NCBI RefSeq assembly: GCF_020524495.1 | Contig: NZ_JAIVLB010000003.1 | Coordinates: 60,081 to 124,080 of the forward strand | Origin: Bacillus stratosphericus | GTDB lineage: Bacteria > Bacillota > Bacilli > Bacillales > Bacillaceae | DNA: 64,000 nucleotides | Direction of reading: 5' to 3' | Part shown: positions 55,055 through 64,000 of the stretch, piece after piece | How positions within the stretch are numbered: the first letter of the stretch is position 1 | Layout of the letters: each line of letters starts with the position of its first letter | Notes under the pieces: generated by a model | The model's input: only the letters and a program-made list of their open reading frames with translations | What the model was told of the DNA's origin: nothing | Database searches by the model: none | Translations under genes and position numbers: made by a program

Positions 55055-55299
55055 AGATGGTACAAGGAAAAAAATTCATGCTTCAAAGGTTTGTGTTTAG
55101 TATAACATACTAGATTGACAATATGAGGAATTTATATAAATTATTTCATTTTCTTTTTGTGAAAGCTTAAAATGTGTCATGAATTAAGCTTGAATAAGGA
55201 GTTATCCACATGGTAAAAGGATTTTTATTTATTTTTCTACGCTCGTCATGGCAATTGTTGTTGACTGCAACAAATGGGAGCAACTAAAACACTTTTTCA

Positions 55300-55715
55300 T
55301 TAGGTGTTTTTTTCATGAACCCTTTGATAAAACAAAGAATCACATACCCAGTAGATGAGACTGCTCATGATGATGACAGGAACGGATTCCGGACTCCCTA
55401 CTCCATCAAAGACAAAGAACATGACAACCCAACCGTTGCAATAAGTAAATAAGAAGCTAAATTGAGAGGATGAAAGGCCTTTAGTTTCAAAGAAAACAAC
55501 AACTGCAAAGGAACCGCAAACACAAAATAACAAACAAAAAAGATTGGGATGTAAAATACCAAAAAGGCGGGATGACCCTGAATCGGTGGATATAAGACGA
55601 CAAATAAGCCAAGTAAAATGGAACTGATACATAGCGTGATTAGGATTTTATGAAAAGGTTGAATCGAGCTCAATATGTATACTCCCTTTTGAGAAATTTT
55701 ACTATATTTTATCAT
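55300..55715 (-). pseudogene. Small four-segment membrane protein, frameshifted
   Basis: The amino-terminal part (55715 to about 55430) reads SSIQPFHKILITLCISSI and further hydrophobic segments to YLLIATVG. The other frame continues VVMFFVFDGVGSPESVPV and ends FYQRVHEKNT at 55300. Together they give about 137 residues with four membrane segments. The layout resembles the UPF0715 group, but the family call is uncertain. One base change near 55440 breaks it. Confidence 0.55.
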
Positions 55716-55737
55716 TAATTGGTTAATTTTTCAATGA

Positions 55738-56045
55738 GCAAATGGCAAAGGTGTCATGGTGACATTAAATGACTGAATGGCATCGGTTCGCTTTATTACG
55801 AAGACGGACACGATAACAACTGATTCCTTCAAATCACTTGAGCAAGGATTTTTGGAGAAGTGCCCTTTTTTTATAACGAACCGACTCAAACACATACCGC
55901 TGACAGTGAATTTGATGCTTCGACAATAAAAGAACTTCCACAAGTGAATATCTATACGGCTATCAAAATAATTATAAATTTCTGTATGATGATGCAGCGG
56001 TGAAAGAGAGAGGTATTGTCGTTGCCGCACCCGGATCATAAAAAA
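55738..56045 (+). pseudogene. ansZ: Fragment of L-asparaginase (AnsZ type)
   Basis: Plus-strand frames read ANGKGVMVTLND-stop-MASVRFITKTD, then TTDSFKSLEQGFLEKCPF, TADSEFDASTIKELPQVNIY and GYQNNYKFLYDDAAV followed by ERGIVVAAPGS. This is the middle of a type II asparaginase, including the VTLND and (T)KTDxxTTDSFKS region. The amino-terminal catalytic Thr region and the carboxy terminus are absent; one stop and at least two shifts break the rest. Confidence 0.78.
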
Positions 56046-56125
56046 ATGAACAAGTCTTTTTTTGGTCCTGTCACAAAGTCCGTTTTGTTTCAATTGATCC
56101 ACTCCTTATGAAGATGACTTTTTCA

Positions 56126-56175
56126 TTGTATTATAAGCGATATCATTTTATAATAAAAAAACCAACTGGTCGGTT
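56126..56175 (+). promoter_or_regulatory. Promoter and imperfect palindrome before the TetR gene
   Basis: TTGTAT (56126-56131) and TATAAT (56149-56154) have a 17-base spacer. AACCAACTGGTCGGTT at 56160-56175 matches its own reverse complement at 12 of 16 positions and covers the expected start of transcription, where a TetR protein would repress its own operon. Confidence 0.6.
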
Positions 56176-56222
56176 TTGCTTTATCTTATTGGAGAAATGC
56201 AGGGTAGAAGGGGTTGTTACAC

Positions 56223-56825
56223 ATGACAAGTACGAAAAGTGGGGCTGGAAAGAGTGAGAAGACGAAGCAAAAAATTGTCACCACTTCACGTGATTTATTT
56301 GCAAAAAAAGGATATTCAGAAACATCCGTGCGAGATATTTTAGAGGCTGCTGAGATTAGTAAAGGCAACCTTTATCATCATTTTAAAGGAAAAGAGTTTT
56401 TGTTCCTTCATATCATGGAAGAGGATCATCGCTTCATGATAGAGAAATGGCATGAGGAGAAACAAACGATTCATCGAGCCATAGATAAGCTGGAAGGGTT
56501 TGCAGAGCTGCTGAGTCAAATGGCGATTAACTATCCTTTAATGAGAGCCAGTGAGGAATTTTGTGCAAGTGCATTTTCATCAGATGAAGTGATGGAACGG
56601 ATGAACAAGATTGATGTCGACTTTGATGATGTAATGAGGGACATCTTACTTGAAGGAAACGAAGACGGCAGCTGGTCGATCGAGCATGTTGAGTCCAAAG
56701 TGAAAATATTACTTTCCGTTTTTTACGGATTAGATGTGTTGTATAAAAATGACACGATGAAGCAGAAAAAAGAATTACAAAAAGAGGCGATCTCATTGTT
56801 TATTCACGGAGTCAACCAATCATGA
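56223..56825 (+). CDS. TetR-family regulator of an efflux pump
   Basis: The 200-residue regulator has an amino-terminal helix-turn-helix (TSVRDILEAAEISKGNLYHHF) and a variable ligand domain. It lies 35 bases upstream of an MFS exporter gene and is probably its local repressor. ATG at 56223 follows GAAGGGGTTGTTACAC. The inducing compound is not known. Confidence 0.88.
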   Translation: MTSTKSGAGKSEKTKQKIVTTSRDLFAKKGYSETSVRDILEAAEISKGNLYHHFKGKEFLFLHIMEEDHRFMIEKWHEEKQTIHRAIDKLEGFAELLSQMAINYPLMRASEEFCASAFSSDEVMERMNKIDVDFDDVMRDILLEGNEDGSWSIEHVESKVKILLSVFYGLDVLYKNDTMKQKKELQKEAISLFIHGVNQS

Positions 56826-56860
56826 GTAATAAGTGAGTCAGTAAAGGAGAAATAAACATC

Positions 56861-58060
56861 ATGCAAAAACCGATTCGTGAGCAAAAAGCTGTACTCGTTA
56901 TTTTATTAAGTAATATATTTATTGCGTTTTTAGGCATCGGTCTGATCATTCCAGTCATGCCGCTCTTTATGAATGTCATGCATTTAACGGGCAGTACGAT
57001 GGGATATCTTGTGGCGGCGTTTGCCGTTGCGCAGCTCATCGCATCACCTATTACAGGGAGATGGGTAGACCGCTATGGAAGAAAAATTATGATTGTGTCA
57101 GGGCTGTTTTTATTCGCATTATCAGAACTTGTTTTTGGCTTAGGGACACACGTGTACGTTCTTTATTTTGCAAGGGTTCTTGGCGGCATTAGTGCAGCGT
57201 TTATCATGCCGGCTGTCACCGCTTATGTTGCAGATATCACGACTGTTCAAGAAAGATCAAAGGCAATGGGTTATGTATCCGCGGCTATTAGTACCGGTTT
57301 TATCATCGGACCGGGAATTGGCGGGTTTATTGCAGAATATGGCGTTCGCCTGCCATTCTTCTTTGCAGCAGGGATTGCATTTATTGCCGTCATTTCGTCT
57401 ATGTTTATGCTGAAGGAACCATTAACAAAAGAAGAGCGAGAGAAACAAATGGATCAAGTAAAGGAATCGACCTTCTTTAAAGACTTGAAAAAATCGATCC
57501 ATCCAAGCTATCTCATCGCCTTTATCATTGTGTTTGTCCTTGCGTTTGGACTCTCTGCATATGAAACGGTCTTCAGCTTGTTTACAAATCATAAGTTTGG
57601 ATTTGGTCCGAAGGATATTGCGATCATCATTACCGTTAGTTCAATTGTAGCAGTCATCATCCAGGTGCTCGTGTTTGGTAAAATGGTGAATGCTCTTGGG
57701 GAGAAACGAGTCATTCAGCTATGCTTAATTGTCGGAGCGGTCCTCGCTTTTGTTTCAACTGTCGTGTCAGGCTTTATGGTTGTGCTTATCGTCACATGTA
57801 TCATTTTCCTAGCCTTTGATTTATTGCGTCCGGCATTAACGACATTCTTATCAAAAATTGCTGGCAATCAGCAAGGATTTGTCGCAGGAATGAACTCCAC
57901 CTACACAAGCCTTGGTACGATTTTCGGCCCAGCGCTTGGCGGAATATTATTTGATCAAAATATTCATTTCCCATTTCTATTCGCAGGTGTGGTCTTATTC
58001 CTTGGGTTAGGTTTAACCTTTATTTGGAAGGGAAAAGTGACAGAAGAGGCAGCACAATAG
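56861..58060 (+). CDS. MFS multidrug exporter (Bmr/NorA-like)
   Basis: The 399-residue protein has twelve membrane segments and DHA1-type motifs: motif A ITGRWVDRYGRKIMIV near residue 65, motif B YFARVLGGISAAFIMP and motif C SAAISTGFIIGPGIGGFIA near residue 147. This group exports cationic drugs and dyes by proton antiport and includes Bmr, Blt and NorA. ATG follows AAAGGAGAAATAAACATC. It is coupled to the upstream TetR gene. Confidence 0.9.
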   Translation: MQKPIREQKAVLVILLSNIFIAFLGIGLIIPVMPLFMNVMHLTGSTMGYLVAAFAVAQLIASPITGRWVDRYGRKIMIVSGLFLFALSELVFGLGTHVYVLYFARVLGGISAAFIMPAVTAYVADITTVQERSKAMGYVSAAISTGFIIGPGIGGFIAEYGVRLPFFFAAGIAFIAVISSMFMLKEPLTKEEREKQMDQVKESTFFKDLKKSIHPSYLIAFIIVFVLAFGLSAYETVFSLFTNHKFGFGPKDIAIIITVSSIVAVIIQVLVFGKMVNALGEKRVIQLCLIVGAVLAFVSTVVSGFMVVLIVTCIIFLAFDLLRPALTTFLSKIAGNQQGFVAGMNSTYTSLGTIFGPALGGILFDQNIHFPFLFAGVVLFLGLGLTFIWKGKVTEEAAQ

Positions 58061-58091
58061 ATGAAGAATCAGATATAAAAAAGCACCGACG

Positions 58092-58119
58092 AAGAGACTT
58101 TTCAGTTGAGGTCTCTTTC

Positions 58120-58126
<7 letters not shown>
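58092..58126 (+). terminator. Terminator of the MFS gene
   Basis: AAGAGAC pairs with GTCTCTT around a twelve-base loop, followed by TCTTTTTT. Confidence 0.75.
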
Positions 58127-59441
<1,315 letters not shown>

Positions 59442-59999
59442 GTGAAGGGATTGAGTGAGAAAAGAAAATTGCTTTTTTATGGGGCGATGAGTATCGATGG
59501 ATATTTAGCGAGAGAGGATCACCGTCTTGATTGGCTAATAGGAACGGAGGGCGAAGAGGAAACGAGATATGATGACTTTTATGCGTCAGTCGATACGCTT
59601 ATTATGGGGCGTAAGACGTATGAGCAGGTTCTTAAGCTTTCACCTGATGAATTTCCTTATGAAGAAAAGACATGCTATATCGTTTCACGGACTTTACAAG
59701 ACAGTCATAAAGGAACACACATCATTTGCGAAGATCTCTTATCATTTGTCACAAGCTTAAAAAATGAAAAAGGCAGACATATCTGGATTGTAGGAGGCGG
59801 GGAAGTGCTTCAGCCTTTATTAAAAGCCAGGTTGGTCGATGAACTTTTCCTTCAAATCGCACCTGTCATGATTGGAAAAGGAATTCCTCTTTTTCCTCCA
59901 ACGGAACAGGAAGTTAGATTTTCATTACAAAAAGTACATCAATACGAGCAGATTGCTGAAATGCATTTTGTCTTAAAAGAAGATCGAAAAGACCACTGA
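59442..59999 (+). CDS. Dihydrofolate-reductase-like protein (RibD C-terminal family, YyaP-like)
   Basis: The 185-residue protein starts with KLLFYGAMSIDGYLAR, has TLIMGRKTYE near residue 50 and IWIVGGGEVLQPLL near residue 112, the NADPH-binding loops of the DHFR/RibD fold. Relatives such as YyaP are of unknown role. GTG at 59442 follows AGAGGTGGG; TTG at 59451 is an alternative. A hairpin AGACCACT/AGTGGTCT covers its stop. Confidence 0.85.
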   Translation: MKGLSEKRKLLFYGAMSIDGYLAREDHRLDWLIGTEGEEETRYDDFYASVDTLIMGRKTYEQVLKLSPDEFPYEEKTCYIVSRTLQDSHKGTHIICEDLLSFVTSLKNEKGRHIWIVGGGEVLQPLLKARLVDELFLQIAPVMIGKGIPLFPPTEQEVRFSLQKVHQYEQIAEMHFVLKEDRKDH

Positions 60000-60062
60000 A
60001 TCTAAGTGGTCTCAGCTTGAAACAAAGCCTACAAGCTTTTTGTATTATAAAGGTAATAATAC

Positions 60063-60230
60063 CATTATAAGAGATGAACATGTTATCGAAACTTGAAGAA
60101 GGAAGAAGAAATCAATTAGAAGTAGTGGCTTTAGATGAATTAGTACCTGAAGATCATCTTGTGGGAAAAATTGATCAAGTGATCGATTTTGTCTACGGTC
60201 TGAAGCTTAACCGCATACGGTTAAGCACTT
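60063..60230 (+). mobile_element. Amino-terminal remnant of an IS1182-family transposase
   Basis: From 60080 a frame reads MLSKLEEGRRNQLEVVALDE followed by LVPEDHLVGKIDQVIDF, the conserved start of IS1182-type transposases, and stops matching near 60200. The catalytic part is gone. A hairpin GCTTAACCG/CGGTTAAGC lies at 60208-60229, right where the azlD gene ends. Confidence 0.8.
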
Positions 60231-60235
60231 TCTTT

Positions 60236-60556
60236 TTAGAAAAACCATCTGGCAGTGCCCATCAGCATGACTCCAACCAGAACAGTGATTGACAAGCTTT
60301 TTGTCCAAATAGCGATCAGCACGGTTGGAACCAAGACAGCAAGATACATCCAGTGAACGGTGACACCTGTTGTTGTATGTATGAAAAGATGCTCTGCAAT
60401 CAAAGCGGTGAATATACAAATCGGAATAAAGGATAACCATTTTAGTACCACTTCAGGCAGCTGAATACTCCGTACAAATAAAAATGGAACGACCCTTGGA
60501 ATGACGGTCACAATCATACAACCAAGAATCAGCCATATCATAAAACTGCTGATCAT
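60236..60556 (-). CDS. azlD: Branched-chain amino acid export subunit AzlD
   Basis: The 106-residue protein has four membrane segments and the early motif VTVIPRVVPFLF of the AzlD family. AzlC and AzlD together export branched-chain amino acids. It overlaps azlC by four bases. ATG lies within the azlC end. Confidence 0.9.
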   Translation of the reverse strand: MISSFMIWLILGCMIVTVIPRVVPFLFVRSIQLPEVVLKWLSFIPICIFTALIAEHLFIHTTTGVTVHWMYLAVLVPTVLIAIWTKSLSITVLVGVMLMGTARWFF

Positions 60557-61278
60557 TTATCTGTCACCACCCCAATGGTTGCGACAATCACGGTGGCTAA
60601 CAGAACAGCTACGTGTGAATGAACAAAATGAAGCAGTACAAACATCGCAACCACCATATACAAAACAAGCGACAAGCGATGAGTTAACTTATTTTTTGGA
60701 ACTGTTTGCAATGACAGGATCAACAGCGCAGCAAACATAGCGGATAAAGCAAAATCAAGACCAAGCGCCTCTGGGTTTGAGATCCAATGTCCAAAAATAC
60801 CCCCAAGTGTACAGGCAGCAATCCAGCACAAATAAGCCGTTACGTTCAGGCCATGCATCCACCGGTTGTTCAGCTTTCCTTGATGCGCTAATTTATTCAT
60901 CGCCACGCCAAAGGATTCGTCTGTCAGCAAAAGACCAAACCCGATATTTTGCTTTATAGAGTAGCGTGTAAAATGAGGAGCGAGCGTAAGGCTGAGCAAT
61001 AAATGCCGCAGATTCACAATAAAGGTGGTGAAAATAATAGCGGAAAGGGGGCTTCCTGTTACAAGTAATGCACAGATGATAAACTGTGAAGCACCTGCGT
61101 AAATAAAGATAGATAAGAGCGCAATGTCCCATATACTTAACTGGGCACTAATGCCAACAATCCCAAAGGCAAACCCAATACTCATATAACCGAGCAGGGT
61201 TGGCACACAATCTTTCATCCCCTCGAGAAACGGTTCATGTCCCGCACGGGGAATGTGTTTCCTAGCTTCAATATTCAA
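60553..61278 (-). CDS. azlC: Branched-chain amino acid permease AzlC
   Basis: The 241-residue protein has the AzlC marks PTLLGYMSIGFAFGI near residue 25, SIFIYAGASQFI near residue 57 and FIVNLRHLLLSLTLAP near residue 85, with about seven membrane segments. ATG follows GGAGAAGAGGTCGTTG. With AzlD it forms a two-component exporter (4-azaleucine resistance in B. subtilis). No AzlB regulator gene is next to it. Confidence 0.92.
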   Translation of the reverse strand: MNIEARKHIPRAGHEPFLEGMKDCVPTLLGYMSIGFAFGIVGISAQLSIWDIALLSIFIYAGASQFIICALLVTGSPLSAIIFTTFIVNLRHLLLSLTLAPHFTRYSIKQNIGFGLLLTDESFGVAMNKLAHQGKLNNRWMHGLNVTAYLCWIAACTLGGIFGHWISNPEALGLDFALSAMFAALLILSLQTVPKNKLTHRLSLVLYMVVAMFVLLHFVHSHVAVLLATVIVATIGVVTDK

Positions 61279-61746
61279 CGACCTCTTCTCCTTTTCTGCG
61301 TGAAAACGAATTCAGCATGTCAATACCCATCTACCTTCTATTATATGAAGAAAAAGGGAAATAAAAAAGGATTGAAGTAAACCAGAATTTGTTATAAAAT
61401 AATCGGAAAATAAAAACATTTCGGGTGACTGCAATGCAGTGGAAGCCTTAGCCGCAAGTATTTGGGGGTATGTACGTTGTTGTAAAATTAACAGAAGCGG
61501 TTCCCCCTCCACTTGAACTAATATGGATGAGAGATGCAGTAGAGGAGTCTCTCTTGTGATCATCATTTGGCGATTGGGCTGATCGAAAATTTTCTTTGGA
61601 TTGTGACCCAGGAAACATCTGCGGAATGAGGGCAGTCATCACGTTCACAACACCTGCCTTTATGGTGCTGTTTGCGTTCTTTCTAAAGGGGCATTTTCTT
61701 GACAATAAATAGAATGAGAGTTGAATAGATGATGGAGGGGAATAAG
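61279..61746 (+). pseudogene. Scraps of an EamA/DMT-type transporter
   Basis: Plus-strand frames in 61436-61705 read VEALAASIWG, VVVKLTEAVPPPLELIWMRDAV and ITFTTPAFMVLFAFFLKG. These match the first helices and the end of the first EamA repeat of drug/metabolite transporters, with shifts and a missing middle. The rest of the stretch is the azlC upstream region. Confidence 0.5.
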
Positions 61747-62761
61747 ATGATCCAGTATCCGCATTTGCAAAAGGGACAGACGATTGGCGTCACAGCACCT
61801 TCCTCTGGTGTACAATCCTCTTTACATGAAATGTTTCAGTTGTCATGCGAGCGGATGAAAAGAAGAGGCTATGAGGTTACATGTGGAGATACGGTATGGC
61901 AGCAGGAAAAGGCAAAGTCAGCCTCTGCTATAGAACGAGCAAACGAGCTCCAATACATGATGACATGTGGTGAGATTGACCATATCATCCCGCCATGGGG
62001 CGGACAGCTACTTATTGAAGTGCTAGAGCATCTTAATTTTTCAGTGATGCAAAAAAAGTGGATTCTTGGTTACTCTGATACGAGTGCCCTTTTGCTCGCC
62101 TTTACATTAAAAACAGGCTTTGCTACAGCGCATGGACCGAACCTTGTAGATCTTCGGGGGGAGGAGCCTGATCAGGTGACGGCTATGTGGGAACAAATAC
62201 TTTGCTTCAGAGAAGACGGGCATTACTCAATTTTCTTATATGTATCAAAAGGAATGGCAGCATGACAATCCAAGTAAACATGTCTTTCATTTAACCGAGC
62301 CAACCGCATGGCGTACTGTTGATCAACTAGAGGTGACGGCGAAAGGAAGACTGATGGGCGGCTGTATTGATGTGATACGCCACTTAGCAGGAACGCCTTT
62401 TGGAGATGTAAAAGCCTTTCAAGAAACATTTCTGAAAGGTGAACCAATTCTTTGGTACTTCGAAAACTGCGCATTAAATGCTGCGAGCATGAAGAGATCT
62501 CTTGTACAATTAAAACTAGCAGGTTGGTTTGATCATTGATCTGGGATCATGTTCGGTCGAAGCGCAGTAGATGTTCCTGTAGAAGGATATGAATATACGG
62601 ATCTATATGAAGAATTACACAAGGAATTACGAATCCCGGTTTTTTACGATATTGATTGTGGACACGTTCCGCCGCAAATGACCCTCATCAACGGGGCCTA
62701 TGCAGAAGTGCAGATACAACAAGAAGGAACAGCGATGCTGAAGCAAACATTTTTACCATAA
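61747..62761 (+). pseudogene. S66-family LD-carboxypeptidase-like gene, frameshift and stop
   Basis: The three pieces make one protein of about 337 residues: IGVTAPSSGV at the start, the nucleophile serine in WILGYSDTSALLLAF near residue 110, then MGGCIDVIRHLAGTPFGD and the closing VFYDIDCGHVPPQMTL with the catalytic His. This is the S66/MccF family (LD-carboxypeptidases and microcin C immunity proteins). One base is missing near 62230 and an in-frame TGA stands at 62537, so it is inactive unless these are errors. ATG at 61747 follows GGAGGGG. Confidence 0.82.
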
Positions 62762-62789
62762 GATAAGGAAAGGGCGGACCCTTTCCTTA

Positions 62790-63292
62790 GAATAGAAACC
62801 ATTACACCCCTTTTGTTTCCTGTTCGTGTCATATCCAAAATTCTGTCAACACCAGCGATAATGGCGACACCTTCTGCACTTGTGGTGGAAAAGGCAACTA
62901 TGAACAAATCTCAAATCATTTTTAATACTCAACGACTTTCTGTGTAATTCCCCTATGTCTTTCTTAGCTACATTAAAAAAATCAACTCCACGCCAGGCTT
63001 TAAAACATTAGCCAATAGACCGATCATCCCAAGAACGATGGTCGTGATGATCTCAAACCAAATGATTGTCTTTAATCCAAGGCTGACCCTTTTCTTCATC
63101 CCGCCACTTCCAGCTGCCACCAATAACAATAGTAGAGAAAACGATAGGAACAACAATCATTTTAATCCATCTGATGAAGCCATCACCAATTGGCCGCAGT
63201 GTCATTCCGAAGTCAGGGAAGAAGTTGCCGATAAGAGCCCCTATTACCAAAGATCGATCATGATTTTGAAAAGCGATGAACTTTTTCATCAT
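62790..63292 (-). pseudogene. Remnant of a GltP/DctA-type symporter
   Basis: From the right end the minus strand reads LVIGALIGNFFPDFGMTLRP and IKMIVVPIVFSTIVIG, then in another frame KKRVSLGLKTIIWFEIITTI. It jumps directly to IAGVDRILDMTRTGNKRGV near 62830. All central transport segments are lost. This is the third member of the family in the window and the only one that is decayed. Confidence 0.82.
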
Positions 63293-63507
63293 CTCCTACC
63301 TTCTTTAAATGATTGGTAAATATTTTAATTTTCCAATAAATAAAAAATTCTAGGTGACCATGTTTTGTCATCCTTTTAATTTAGAAAGATCTTATTTGAG
63401 AATCATTAGAAATATGAAAAAAGGAAAAGAAAATGGGTTATCGCATCCTTATTTATCTAAGAAAAGATTACTTCTAAAAAAGTATCAAACTTTTTTAGAA
63501 AAATGTA

Positions 63508-63537
63508 TTGACCTTTTTATATGATCCGTGGTATATT
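63508..63537 (+). promoter_or_regulatory. rRNA operon promoter P1
   Basis: TTGACC and TATATT are separated by 18 bases, in an AT-rich upstream context typical of rRNA promoters. Confidence 0.7.
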
Positions 63538-63610
63538 TTTATTCGTCGCTGATGACGCATTTGGAACACTGCTGTCCAAACGCATGCGACAAACAAATCC
63601 CAAAAAGATA

Positions 63611-63639
63611 TTGACTTAATAAAAATGATATGTTAAGAT
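63611..63639 (+). promoter_or_regulatory. rRNA operon promoter P2
   Basis: TTGACT and TAAGAT are separated by 17 bases, 20 bases upstream of tRNA-Arg. With the first promoter it forms the tandem arrangement usual for Bacillus rRNA operons. Confidence 0.8.
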
Positions 63640-63658
63640 TATTAAGTCGCCTGATTAA

Positions 63659-63735
63659 GCGCCCGTAGCTCAATTGGATAGAGCGTTTGACTACGGATCA
63701 AAAGGTTAGGGGTTCGACTCCTCTCGGGCGCGCCA
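63659..63735 (+). tRNA. tRNA-Arg (ACG)
   Basis: Acceptor GCGCCCG/CGGGCGC, anticodon ACG in TTGACTACGGATCAA, CCA encoded. It lies between the promoters and 16S rRNA. Confidence 0.95.
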
Positions 63736-63744
63736 ATAAATCAT

Positions 63745-63818
63745 GCGGGTGTAGTTTAGTGGTAAAACCTCAGCCTTCCAAGCTGATGTCGTGAGTTCGA
63801 TTCTCATCACCCGCTCCA
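63745..63818 (+). tRNA. tRNA-Gly (TCC)
   Basis: Acceptor GCGGGTG/CACCCGC, anticodon TCC in GCCTTCCAAGC, CCA encoded. Confidence 0.95.
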
Positions 63819-63950
63819 TTTGAAAAATGATCTTTGAAAACTAAACAAGACAAAACGTACCTGTTAATTCGAGTTATTATAAAAAAATCCTATGATACTT
63901 CATAGGTAGTCAGTCAAACTGACGAAAAACAGAACTTCGGTTTTGTTCTT

Positions 63951-64000
63951 TTTCGGAGAGTTTGATCCTGGCTCAGGACGAACGCTGGCGGCGTGCCTAA
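63951..64000 (+). rRNA. 16S ribosomal RNA, 5' end (partial)
   Basis: The conserved start GAGAGTTTGATCCTGGCTCA is followed by GGACGAACGCTGGCGGCGTG, universal for Bacillus 16S rRNA. The window ends 50 bases into the gene. The leader from 63819 contains the usual processing region. Confidence 0.97.

Larger units (their letters stand above)
63293..63658. other. Upstream region of the rRNA operon
   Basis: No gene is visible. The AT-rich region holds two promoters (listed) and, between them, a partial hairpin around CGCATTTGGA/TCCAAACGC (63557-63585). Confidence 0.6.

Noticed and set aside
55731..56102. A 123-codon minus-strand frame
   Set aside because: It is antisense to the asparaginase remnant, which explains the sequence better, and it has no ribosome binding site.
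61448..61705. An 85-codon minus-strand frame
   Set aside because: It lies opposite the EamA-like remnant and has no recognisable features.

Overview
The window reads as the chromosome of a Bacillus close to B. subtilis, most likely from the B. pumilus/safensis/altitudinis group. It is moderately AT-rich, with strong Shine-Dalgarno sequences, many TTG and GTG starts, and a gene order that follows B. subtilis 168 from ycsF to the trnS tRNA cluster. The species call is inferred from protein similarity remembered for these families; no search was run.

Layout. 1-5.5 kb: the 5-oxoprolinase operon (pxpA, an NRAMP-like transporter, a D-glutamate-cyclase-family protein, pxpB, pxpC, IclR regulator) behind a strong palindromic operator. 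5.5-13 kb: a worn region with an IS3-type remnant, azoR, lipC, a decayed C45-type hydrolase, an mtlR broken by two frameshifts, scraps of ydaC and ydaD, intact ydaG and ydzA. 13-28 kb: topB, mntH, the dctB/dctS-dctR-dctP dicarboxylate system, ydbI, a DctA-family symporter behind a clear c-di-AMP (ydaO-type) riboswitch, and ydbJ-ydbK-ydbL. 28-41 kb: fbpB (frameshifted, Fur box), ydbP, ddl, murF, two decayed genes, cshA, ydbS, ydbT, ydcA, acpS (frameshifted), ydcC, alr and the ndoAI-ndoA toxin-antitoxin pair. 41-46 kb: the complete sigma-B module rsbRA-S-T-U-V-W-sigB-rsbX with its sigma-A-like and sigma-B promoters. 46-50.3 kb: tex, cmpA, a SprT-like gene, an unrecognised frameshifted gene, and seven tRNA genes in the trnS order. 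50.5-54.5 kb: an HssRS-HrtBA-type haem sensing and efflux module with an HssR direct repeat, directly after the last trnS tRNA, next to where ICEBs1 inserts in B. subtilis. 54.7-63.3 kb: accessory genes (cspC, TetR/MFS pair, VOC protein, DHFR-like reductase, azlCD) mixed with many gene remnants (asparaginase, GNAT, IS1182 transposase, EamA, S66 peptidase, glutamate symporter). 63.5-64 kb: an rRNA operon start with two promoters, tRNA-Arg, tRNA-Gly and the first bases of 16S rRNA.

How it works together. Core functions are cell-wall precursor synthesis (ddl, murF, alr), metal balance (mntH, fbpB), C4-dicarboxylate and amino-acid uptake (dctP, the DctA-family symporter, azlCD), oxoproline recycling and general stress (sigma-B module, ydaG). 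Several frameshifts are single-base changes in homopolymers. In acpS, usually an essential gene, three such deletions together restore the frame, so part of the apparent gene decay may be sequencing error. Other loci (ydaC, ydaD, ansZ, EamA, gltP and IS remnants) have large internal losses and are real remnants.
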